5,822 nt of DNA. Source: JBLHLB01 sp047618505. GTDB lineage: Bacteria > Planctomycetota > UBA1135 > GCA-002686595. Below the pieces are notes generated by a model that was not told where the DNA came from, searched no databases, and saw only the letters and a list, made by a program, of their open reading frames with translations. Shown one piece after another: positions 1 to 5,822 of the stretch. Location of the stretch: positions 1 to 5,822 of the forward strand of contig JBLHLB010000276.1 in the NCBI GenBank assembly GCA_047618505.1, written 5' to 3'. The position numbers and the translations under genes were made by a program. Position 1 is the first letter of the stretch, and each line of letters starts with the position of its first letter.

Positions 1-208
1 GCCTCCTCCGTCAATTGCCCCACACCTTCCCGGGTACCGGAGATCGTCTGAATTGGCTCGGAAAGTCTATGTGGCTCGATTGCGATTCGGCTGTAGAGAG
101 ATCGTTTCTTCCTGTGCTCTCGAGCGCTAGGGTCATGTTTCAGAGACAGTTCCTCCGCTCAGGACCGGATCCGAACCTGCCCCCGACTCCCCTCGAGAGA
201 AAGCGATC

Positions 209-856
209 ATGATCAGCCTTGCCTTCAGACTCCTGCCCTATGCGCTCTGCATATTCGGCGCCGCGCTCCTTGTCTCCGGTGTGGCGACACAGTTTGAATC
301 AATTCAAACGGAACCCCTGGAGGTCCAAGTCGGAGAAATGAGCCTTACCGATCTGGACGGCAAATGGGTCAGCACGAGCGGTGTCATCTTCTTCAGTGAA
401 GTCGTCATCATGACCTCGGAGAACCTGGACACCGGTGAAGTTACGAGCACGGGGTACTGTGCCCCGCTTATCACAGAGAAGTTAGCGGAGAAATGGATGC
501 TTGCCGAGACGCCCTCCTACGCAGACGCGCGCCTCTTCGTGCGCATGACGACTCAGGAATTCGACCAGAACTTCCCAGACAGCCTGTTAGAGACTTCCTA
601 CCACGCCCCCTTCACCGCAAGCGGGATCGTCAGCACAGCGGGTGACTTCACGCAACTAGAGAGATCAACGGCATCCCAGGGTGTCACTGACCTGAACTTC
701 GACAAGATGATGGTCCTGCGGAACGGCGATGCCCCGAGGCAGAAGTCCGAAGCCGCCGGCCTCGCCGTCGGCGGCCTCCTCATGGCGGGCGTTGGCTTCG
801 CCTGGGGCAAGAGACGCTGGACGGGCACCCAGGTGGTGGGCAGTACACAAGAGTGA
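209..856 (+). CDS. Hypothetical bitopic membrane protein with a large external domain
   Basis: I do not recognise this 215-residue protein. What can be seen is a hydrophobic segment near the N-terminus (about residues 8-27), a soluble stretch of about 155 residues, and a second Gly/Ala-rich hydrophobic segment (about 183-199) followed by the basic cluster KRR at 201-203. By the positive-inside rule both termini should be cytoplasmic, with the central domain outside the membrane. The central domain contains one cysteine (in GYCAPL) and no catalytic motif that I can identify. The ATG at 209 is preceded by a purine-rich GAGAGAAAG at 195-203, a weak but plausible ribosome site and the best one in the window. 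The gene ends 249 bases before the next plus-strand gene, so cotranscription is possible but not shown. The reading frame is convincing; the function is unknown. Confidence 0.75.
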   Translation: MISLAFRLLPYALCIFGAALLVSGVATQFESIQTEPLEVQVGEMSLTDLDGKWVSTSGVIFFSEVVIMTSENLDTGEVTSTGYCAPLITEKLAEKWMLAETPSYADARLFVRMTTQEFDQNFPDSLLETSYHAPFTASGIVSTAGDFTQLERSTASQGVTDLNFDKMMVLRNGDAPRQKSEAAGLAVGGLLMAGVGFAWGKRRWTGTQVVGSTQE

Positions 857-1105
857 CAGAGGTCGGCGAGGCGGGCCTAGCTCCCCTGGAGTCCCGGGTG
901 GGAACACTGCGCAGAGCGCTCGGCATAGCAGTTTCGGCAACCTCGTCCCCCGCTGTAGTTGGGAACAGTCTCCCTGGAGGCCGAAGACTCCAACAAATCC
1001 GGTGCCCCCGGGGTGATGGGCGTATGCTGCTGGGATGGGATCGCGCTGGCGTGGTCCCCCGACCCCTCCGCCCCGCGGATCCCACCAGACACAACCACCA
1101 AGATC

Positions 1106-2041
1106 ATGAAGTCACTTTGGACGACCCTCGGTCTGAGTCTGCTCCTTGCCGCTCCCCTAGCGGCACAGGACCAGGACAACGAGGCAAAGTACAAGGCTAA
1201 GCTCGCCGAGAGCTTTGTCTCAAATATCGACTGGGTTCAAAACCTCGAGGAAGCACAACAGCAGGCGAAGGACAAGCGCATGCTGATCTACGGCCATTTT
1301 AGTCGTAGCTACGCCCCGTGAGGCCCCTGCAAATCTTTGGAAGGCGGGCCCTTCCAACAAGACTGGTGGTTCGAAGAAGCTAAGGGATTTGTTCCCTACC
1401 TGAATGTTGAGGCGCGCTGGGAAGGCGCACCCGACCAGGGCATGTTGCAAAAGAAGGGCGGGCGTGGATTCCCCTTCTCCGCGATCATGAATTCTGATGG
1501 CGAAGTCATCTGGGAAGTGCGCCCCACAAGCCATGCAGCCCTCGTCGAGGGCTTGGCAAGTGCGCGTCAGCTGCAGGCTCTCAAGGAGCGCTTGGCTAAG
1601 ACGCCTGACGACAAGGGATTGGCCGCATCGGTCGAACTGTTGGCGGCCCTGGGTTGCTCGCAGCGTCAGACTCGCCCCGTCGAAGAGCTCGAGGAGTTCC
1701 GGGCCGTCAAAGGCATTGACGCCGGCGTGCAGGAGCGTTTCGACGCCTGGTTCGAAGGCAAGAAGTTCGACGACAAGGTAAGCAAGGCCATGGAAGCCGC
1801 GCCGGATCGCGATGCCGTTGGCCCCGCGTTGCTGCAACTCTTCAAGGATGGACTGCGCCCCCCTGCCGCTAGCAGCAGAGGCAATTCCTTCTGGTTCTAC
1901 GCCTTCGCAGGCGCGGAAGTAGCCAAGGACAAGGAGTCCGCCATGGCGATCGTCGAGGCCTTCGCCAAGAGCGCCGCAGACGACTCGCGCACCCAAGGGC
2001 TGCTCACCAGCCTGCGGGAAAAGCTCGCGGCCATGGACTGA
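1106..2041 (+). CDS. Exported thioredoxin-fold selenoprotein (UGPC motif), read through an in-frame UGA
   Basis: Read through the UGA at 1319-1321, this is a 311-residue protein. Residues 1-20 form a Sec-type signal peptide (MKSLW then a Leu/Ala core, APLAA), with likely cleavage before Q21. Residues about 45-140 look like a thioredoxin fold: a helix rich in Glu/Gln/Lys, the strand MLIYGHF (59-65), then AP-U72-G73-P74-C75-K76, and later GRGFPF with P123 as candidate cis-proline, followed by a strand-turn-strand (SDGEVIW). The spacing from U72 to P123 (51 residues) is close to the 44 of classical thioredoxin. Residues about 144-311 are predicted helical, of unknown function, with a lone C184. 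By family knowledge, a UxxC pair would act as a thiol/selenol redox site outside the cytoplasm; the substrate is unknown. The ATG at 1106 is chosen because it gives a complete signal peptide; a TTG at 959 would add 49 non-secretory residues. No clear Shine-Dalgarno is seen. The alternative, a nonsense mutation, is less likely given the exact position and the downstream hairpin. Confidence 0.85.
1319..1321 (+). other. In-frame UGA codon, predicted selenocysteine 72
   Basis: The TGA falls in frame between CCG (Pro71) and GGC (Gly73). The next codons give G-P-C-K, so this codon occupies the first cysteine position of a thioredoxin CGPC motif. The frame then stays open for 239 further codons to the TGA at 2039-2041. 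General use of UGA as a sense codon is unlikely: the frames at 209, 1106 and 2163 all end in TGA, and tryptophan is encoded by TGG. Confidence 0.85.
1335..1361 (+). promoter_or_regulatory. Predicted bacterial SECIS hairpin
   Basis: TTGGAAGG (1337-1344) pairs perfectly with CCTTCCAA (1350-1357), giving an 8-bp stem capped by the 5-base loop CGGGC (1345-1349). The stem may extend down to 1335/1361 if two bases bulge. The loop starts 23 bases after the UGA, and a G is the second loop base. Both fit the known bacterial SECIS pattern of a stem-loop inside the coding region just after the UGA, with a G at the start of the apical loop for SelB binding. A weaker competing pairing of GGCCC (1322-1326) with GGGCC (1346-1350) exists and would exclude this hairpin. 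The fold was read by eye; no energy was calculated. Confidence 0.75.
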
Positions 2042-2060
2042 GCCAGCACCATTGAATCGA

Positions 2061-2076
2061 GTTGGCTTTAGCCAAC
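2061..2076 (+). other. Short hairpin after the selenoprotein gene
   Basis: GTTGGC and GCCAAC form a 6-bp perfect stem around the loop TTTA, 19 bases after the stop codon. It stands just upstream of the larger inverted repeat and may help end the transcript or protect its 3' end. No T tract follows it. Confidence 0.35.
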
Positions 2077-2084
2077 CTGACACT

Positions 2085-2126
2085 GACAAGGGGCCGCCGC
2101 ACGATTCCGTGCGGCGGCCCCTTGTC
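2085..2126. terminator. 18-bp perfect inverted repeat between convergent genes, probable bidirectional terminator
   Basis: Bases 2085-2102 pair perfectly with 2109-2126 (18 bp, very GC-rich core GGGGCCGCCGCAC), leaving the 6-base loop GATTCC. The repeat lies between the stop of the plus-strand selenoprotein gene (2041) and that of the minus-strand gene (2163). That is the usual place for a hairpin serving both transcripts. It lacks a run of T on either strand, so it is not a textbook intrinsic terminator and may instead act as a stable 3' end or a Rho-assisted stop. Confidence 0.7.
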
Positions 2127-2162
2127 CATATCAGCTCAGGTCGTTCCAGGGAACGAACGGAA

Positions 2163-3227
2163 TCAGTCGTCCTCGCTCACGGCCTCCGAGCTGACCTCTA
2201 GCGAGATCTCAAGGGTGCCTTCTTCCTCGCGTGTCGAACGCATCGAGCGTTCACCGCGGTCAAAGGTGCGATCGCTGATGCGGGTGACCTTAGCTTCGAC
2301 TTCGAGGGAAACCGGGCGGTGGTCTTTCAAGGAGAAGACCAGCTCGCCCTCAAGCTCGACCGTGTAGGTCGTTTCGCCTTCACCGCCGCCGCCGCGACCA
2401 CCACGATCGCCGCCGCCCTGGGCCTGCTGCTCAACTTCACCGGAGGCTTCGGCGGTAAAACGCACGCGCGCAACGGGGCCGTCGTCGCCGTCTTCTTCGG
2501 CCGCAACCAGCTCAGCGTCTCCTGTGAGATCAGCGCCACTCAGGAGCCCGATTACGCCGCCGCCAGTGCGACCGCCGCCGCCACGGGGCCCGCGTCTGCC
2601 CCCGCCTCCACGTTCTTCCGCGTCGCGCTCGGGACGCGCGAAGTAATGCGATTGGAGATCAATCATCAGGGCATGGGCGAGGGCATCGCCTTCGATAGTC
2701 CAGGTGTCGCCTTCCTCTGCGTCGCTCTCGGGCAAGAGGGCGTCAATTGTTAGACCAAGGACCTGACCAACAAGATGCTCCTCCGCGGGTGCGTCCCCGT
2801 CAACGACCTCGATCTCGACTTCACCGTCCTCGCCGGTCAGTTCCAGAGTGATGCCATCAAAGGGGGACTCGAGCTCGCTCTCCATTTCCTGGTCGCCGAA
2901 GGCGGCGCTGGAGGAGCCACTCATCTTGTCGAAGGTCCGGCGCACTTTCGTCGGGACCCCATCTTCAACACTCAACACCCTGTCGCGGATCACCATGCGG
3001 CGCTCCTCGGAGCTGCCTCCACCGCCACCGGCTCCGCCGCGGCCTTCCACCGGTTCCCCATCCACTTCGAAGGAACTGGAGACGGTCTCCAGGGAGCTTT
3101 CGTAGGTCAGGGTGAGGGTCAGCTCACGGTCGGTGGAATAGGTCGTTGCAAGTTCGCCGGGCACAACACCGGAGAGGGGGCTTAGGAGACTGGCAAAGCC
3201 AAGGGCGTATAGAGTCGGGCGTAGCAT
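2163..3227 (-). CDS. Secreted acidic protein with Gly/Arg-rich tracts, function unknown
   Basis: I do not recognise this 354-residue protein. Starting at the ATG whose first base is 3227 gives a good signal peptide (MLRPTLYALGFASLL..., likely cleaved near ELA-TT at residue 27). The longer frame from 3275 would put 16 polar residues in front of it, so the shorter start is preferred. The mature chain has no cysteine and is rich in Glu, Asp and Gly. It shows alternating strand-like segments (such as ELTLTLTYESSLETV at 35-49 and YTVELEGELVFSL at 288-300), suggesting a mostly beta protein. Three low-complexity tracts break these up: residues 62-72, 206-224 (GGGGRRGPRGGGGR and neighbours) and 271-283. 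The segment GDTWTIEGDAL at 173-183 looks like a structural turn rather than a catalytic site. The gene converges on the selenoprotein gene. It probably acts in the periplasm or at the cell surface; I have no evidence for an activity. Confidence 0.75.
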   Translation of the reverse strand: MLRPTLYALGFASLLSPLSGVVPGELATTYSTDRELTLTLTYESSLETVSSSFEVDGEPVEGRGGAGGGGGSSEERRMVIRDRVLSVEDGVPTKVRRTFDKMSGSSSAAFGDQEMESELESPFDGITLELTGEDGEVEIEVVDGDAPAEEHLVGQVLGLTIDALLPESDAEEGDTWTIEGDALAHALMIDLQSHYFARPERDAEERGGGGRRGPRGGGGRTGGGVIGLLSGADLTGDAELVAAEEDGDDGPVARVRFTAEASGEVEQQAQGGGDRGGRGGGGEGETTYTVELEGELVFSLKDHRPVSLEVEAKVTRISDRTFDRGERSMRSTREEEGTLEISLEVSSEAVSEDD

Positions 3228-3418
3228 GGATAGTTCTGGGCTGGGGACAGGGATGGTTTGCACGCAGTGCAACACGATCCGATCCTAAGGGTTTCGATGA
3301 AAGAGCAAAGCCGTGTCAATTGGCGCCGGCAGGCCCGTGGGGCTGGTGGATGGACCTATCGATGGCTGCTGAGGCGGCGGATGGACACAGCCATTACACC
3401 GGTGAGTAGGCAACCGTC

Positions 3419-4045
3419 ATGGCCGATGACTCCACGGATCGTTTTGAAGTCACCTCTTCAACAAGGTCCCACAGGAGCCAGATCAGAGAAGAACGTGCCC
3501 TGCTGTTTTTTGGGAGCACGGCTACAACCGCACTTCGATCGCTGATCTGAGTGGCGCCATTGGGCTCGGTCCCTCAAGCATCTACAACGCCTTCGGTAGC
3601 AAGGAAGAGTTGTTTCGCCGGACCAGGGACCGCTACATGGAGACCTACGCGGGCTTCTTCAGGGAGTTGCTCGCAGGGCCGAGTGAAGCGGGGGGCGGTG
3701 GCACTCGCGCGCGATTTGATGCGCCGTGCATTCAAACTGTATACGACCAAGGGCCAACCCTAGGGCTGCGCGATGTTCCAGTGCGGCGGAGCTAGATCTC
3801 CCGGAGACTCAACGGGATGTGCGATCACGAATCAGCTGAAGATCAGATTGTTAGGAGCGTTCACTTCGCGCCTAGAAGAGTGCGCTGAACGCGGAGAGAG
3901 GCTAGCCGCAGCACCCAAGGTTCTGGCGCAGTTCTTGGTCGGAACGACGTGCGGGCTTTCCCAGATGGCGAGCGATGGGATGTCTCGAAACGAGCTGTAC
4001 CGCGTTGTTGAACATGCGGCGGGGAGCTTGCTCCAACTGGAATAG
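3419..4045 (+). pseudogene. Decayed TetR/AcrR-family transcriptional regulator
   Basis: Joining three frame segments gives about 208 residues, the usual TetR size. The start ATG at 3419 leads to REERALLFF, then the frame is lost at the six-T run 3506-3511, where one base is missing. The next segment reads WEHGYNRTSIADLSGAIGLG followed by PSSIYNAFGSKEELF, a clear TetR helix-turn-helix and the family's Y-x-x-F-x-S/D-K-E signature. The frame changes back at the six-G run 3690-3695, which carries one extra base, giving ARDLMRRAFKLYTT. An in-frame TAG at 3761-3763 then stands where CAG would give the family-typical P-Q-G-C-A. The C-terminal ligand-binding half continues to 4045 (LEECAERGERL, QFLVGTTCGLSQMASDGMSR). 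The two frameshifts compensate each other and could be sequencing errors at homopolymers, but the TAG is a separate lesion. An intact form would be a DNA-binding repressor; no obvious target gene remains beside it. Confidence 0.85.
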
Positions 4046-4116
4046 GACCCTTGCAACAGAAGCCGGGAACCTGCATTGAGTTCGTGCTCCGTGGGAGAGA
4101 CCCGCCCAATCTCGCT

Positions 4117-4155
4117 CCCCTTCCCCAGCCACCCCTTCCCCAGCCACCCCTTGCC
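4117..4155. repeat. 15-bp tandem repeat, about 2.6 copies
   Basis: CCCCTTCCCCAGCCA occurs twice without change (4117-4131 and 4132-4146). It is followed by a partial third copy, CCCCTTGCC (4147-4155), with one mismatch. The repeat lies in the gap after the TetR pseudogene and encodes nothing that I can support. It probably arose by replication slippage. Confidence 0.7.
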
Positions 4156-4176
4156 GATGGAGCACGTCAAGGGCAG

Positions 4177-4209
4177 TCGGCGGTACGGAACCAGATTCCG
4201 TACCGCCGA
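4177..4209 (-). terminator. 14-bp hairpin just after the metallopeptidase gene, probable terminator
   Basis: Bases 4177-4190 pair perfectly with 4196-4209 (14 bp), with the loop CCAGA, and a G-U pair could extend the stem. On the minus strand it starts four bases after the stop codon of the metallopeptidase gene. It could also end plus-strand transcription from the TetR pseudogene. As with the hairpin at 2085-2126, no T tract follows. Confidence 0.65.
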
Positions 4210-4213
4210 TTGA

Positions 4214-5803
4214 TTAGCCGATGTAGTCCTTCCAAGCGGTTTCCAAGGCCTCCCAATCAACGCCCTCAAAGGCAGTGTCAACCGCTTCGTCAAGGTCGCC
4301 GGAAATAGCGAGCGTGGACAGGTACTTGTCGAGGATGCCACCCCAGGAATCCTGCCATCCGCGCGCTTTGCCTTCACCCGTGCGCAGGAAGTAGATGAAC
4401 GACCAACCCTGGGCATAGCACTGGCCACCACCAATATCCAGGTCGTTGGTTCCGTAGTACTGACCTTGAGTCCAACGCACGATGTCCTGGAGCGGAACGT
4501 ACTCGCCCGTCCGAATCATCTCCTTGATGGTGGACTTGCGCCAGGGGTTCTCCTTCAGGTTGAAGCGACCGTTCTTGAGCTGATAGCCACTGTAGTAATC
4601 GCCCGTACCTTCGTTGTACCAGGAGTGCGGAGCGATACTTCCGTAGAAGTAGAAGATGTACTGGTGGAAGGCTTCGTGGTTGAGAGTAATCCAGGTGTCC
4701 GCGCGACCGCCAACTGCTTTGTCGTCAAAGACCACGAGTTCTTCATCCCTGGAACTCCAGTAGCCAGCGGACCCAGGGGGGCCGCCGTATTCCCTGTAGT
4801 CCCCACTGCTACGGCACACACGCACAACGCTTGTACGGCTTAGCTCCGCCGCATTTGCACGGCGTTCATCGTCGGCGATCTCTTCTTCCGTTCGCTCTTG
4901 ACCACTATTGGGTGCCTGTGAGCGAGCACGAGCTTTCTCCTCTGGGTAGTCAACCTCGTACACGTCGCGAATGGCTTCCAGGCGACTCATCAGCTCTTCC
5001 AGGAACTCCTTGTCATCAATGGCCGAGATCACGAAGTAGTTTTCGGTCTCGTGGAGTGTCCAGTCACCGCTCTTTGCGGCTTCCATCAAGAGCTCGATGC
5101 GTTTCTTACCACGCAGAGTGTCAGCATCAGGTGCATTACGCGCCTCCTCGAAGAGGTCAACGACTTCAACTCGCTGGAAGCTCTTTGCTAGCTTCACGAA
5201 CGTCTTCTCGTAGGTTCGCCACTTCTTGCCACCGGGACCGACCCCGATCATGGCGATCGTAGTGCGTTCGTTGAGGTCGAACTCCGCCACATAGATCATC
5301 GTCGGAGCTGAATCCACATCCTTCGGGTCCATGGACCCCTCAAACAAAGTATAGCGAGCCTCCGTACCTTTAATGCCCTTGAGCGGCTTGGGAAACTCAT
5401 CCTCATCGAAGCGATATCCACCGCCGTAGGAGCCCCCCATTCGCTTGTCGACAAACTCGGCAGCATTGCTCACGCCAGAGTTTAGAATGCGCTCGATTTG
5501 CGCGTCCAACTCCATGTCATCATCCCCGTCCAGGCGCTTGTCAAAGCGCACAAGGAGGACGTCAAGGAAGAGCGCTCCACCGCCGTAGTTAACGTACTTG
5601 TTCAGCCGCGGCGTGAACTTGGCGATCAAGTTGACCTCATTCGGCCGAGGCGGAACCAAATCCCAATCCTTCGGTTGCTTGATCGAGAACCCCAGGTCCA
5701 CCTGATCGGTATACACCTCCCGTCCGACCTTCGGGGCCTGGGCGAAAGTCACCGTGCCCCAGAACATGAGAATCAGAAGTGGCGCCAAGAGGCGTAGAAG
5801 CAA
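4214..5803 (-). CDS. Secreted HExxH (gluzincin-like) zinc metallopeptidase, DUF1570-type
   Basis: The frame encodes 529 residues from a TTG at 5803. Residues 1-23 form a signal peptide (LLRLLAPLLILMFWG core, likely cleaved at AQA-PK), so the enzyme acts outside the cytoplasm. Residues about 28-212 form an N-terminal domain of alternating strands, perhaps PsbP-like. A helical, charged linker (about 262-325) follows. The C-terminal peptidase domain contains H376-E-A-F-H380, the zinc-binding and catalytic HExxH. After it comes WYNEGTGDYYSG, where E398, 18 residues after H380, is the candidate third zinc ligand, as in gluzincins. The conserved-looking stretch GGGQCYAQGWSFIYFLR (458-474) and the C-terminal DWEALETAWKDY resemble DUF1570-type proteins by memory, not by search. 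All expected metal ligands are present, so activity is plausible; the substrate is unknown. The frame stays open upstream to 5822, so the true start may lie outside the window. The TTG start has no clear ribosome site. Confidence 0.85.
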   Translation of the reverse strand: MLLRLLAPLLILMFWGTVTFAQAPKVGREVYTDQVDLGFSIKQPKDWDLVPPRPNEVNLIAKFTPRLNKYVNYGGGALFLDVLLVRFDKRLDGDDDMELDAQIERILNSGVSNAAEFVDKRMGGSYGGGYRFDEDEFPKPLKGIKGTEARYTLFEGSMDPKDVDSAPTMIYVAEFDLNERTTIAMIGVGPGGKKWRTYEKTFVKLAKSFQRVEVVDLFEEARNAPDADTLRGKKRIELLMEAAKSGDWTLHETENYFVISAIDDKEFLEELMSRLEAIRDVYEVDYPEEKARARSQAPNSGQERTEEEIADDERRANAAELSRTSVVRVCRSSGDYREYGGPPGSAGYWSSRDEELVVFDDKAVGGRADTWITLNHEAFHQYIFYFYGSIAPHSWYNEGTGDYYSGYQLKNGRFNLKENPWRKSTIKEMIRTGEYVPLQDIVRWTQGQYYGTNDLDIGGGQCYAQGWSFIYFLRTGEGKARGWQDSWGGILDKYLSTLAISGDLDEAVDTAFEGVDWEALETAWKDYIG

Positions 5804-5822
5804 GCGAGCGTAGCGAGGACGA

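Noticed and set aside
15..212. A 65-residue open frame before the first gene
   Set aside because: It has no domain, signal peptide or ribosome site, and it overlaps the start of the better-supported gene at 209.
1319..1321. General UGA-to-tryptophan recoding as the explanation for the in-frame UGA
   Set aside because: Other genes here end in TGA and use TGG for tryptophan, and this UGA lies at a cysteine position of the motif, not a tryptophan position.
1337..2041. A separate 234-residue gene starting at TTG 1337
   Set aside because: It would start inside the thioredoxin fold just after the CxxC motif, has no ribosome site, and is in frame with the upstream piece. It is better explained as the continuation past the Sec codon.
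2039..2076. The final TGA of the selenoprotein gene as a second Sec codon, with the 2061-2076 hairpin as its SECIS
   Set aside because: The hairpin loop TTTA lacks the G expected in a SECIS loop, and the frame closes at a TAG nine codons later with no motif.
1220..2089. A 289-residue open frame on the minus strand, antisense to the selenoprotein gene
   Set aside because: It covers the plus-strand gene almost entirely and has no recognisable domain or signal. The plus strand gives a coherent thioredoxin fold, so this is a shadow frame of GC-rich coding DNA.
2319..3185. Plus-strand Ala/Gly-rich open frames opposite the secreted Gly/Arg protein gene
   Set aside because: They are mirror frames of the GC-rich Gly codons. 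The minus-strand frame has a signal peptide and one continuous sensible protein.
3832..4434. A 200-residue minus-strand open frame across the TetR pseudogene and the end of the metallopeptidase gene
   Set aside because: It overlaps both better-supported genes, and its Lys/Gly/Trp/Leu repeat simply reflects the 15-bp tandem repeat.

Overview
The window is about 5.8 kb of high-GC (roughly 60%) bacterial DNA with four intact protein genes and one decayed gene. Three of the four intact genes encode exported proteins with Sec-type signal peptides. Clear Shine-Dalgarno sequences are mostly absent. Together with the large HExxH metallopeptidase resembling DUF1570-type proteins and the poorly characterised secreted proteins, this suggests a planctomycete-like or similar environmental bacterium. 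That assignment is inference; the window holds no rRNA or other taxonomic marker.

Layout. Bases 1-208 hold no gene I can support. A small bitopic membrane protein of unknown function lies at 209-856 (+). After a 249-base gap with no clear signal comes the main finding, at 1106-2041 (+): an exported thioredoxin-fold protein whose reading frame is interrupted by a UGA at 1319-1321. This UGA sits exactly where the first cysteine of a CGPC motif belongs (U-G-P-C-K). An 8-bp hairpin with a G-bearing loop begins a suitable distance downstream, as expected of a bacterial SECIS element. I read this as one 311-residue selenoprotein, which naive annotation would split into a 71-residue fragment and a 234-residue ORF.

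The selenoprotein gene converges on a minus-strand gene (2163-3227) for a secreted acidic protein with three Gly/Arg-rich tracts. An 18-bp perfect inverted repeat (2085-2126) separates them and could stop transcription from both sides. Bases 3228-3418 hold no gene and no recognisable promoter. Next is a TetR/AcrR-type regulator (3419-4045, +), inactivated by two compensating frameshifts at homopolymers and an in-frame TAG. A short gap (4046-4213) holds a 15-bp tandem repeat and a second strong hairpin. The window ends with a minus-strand gene (4214-5803) for a secreted HExxH zinc metallopeptidase, whose frame stays open to the window edge.

There is no obvious shared operon or pathway. The genes are separated by gaps and change strand repeatedly. 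No selenocysteine machinery (selA, selB, selC, selD) is visible, so decoding of the UGA would depend on genes elsewhere in the genome.
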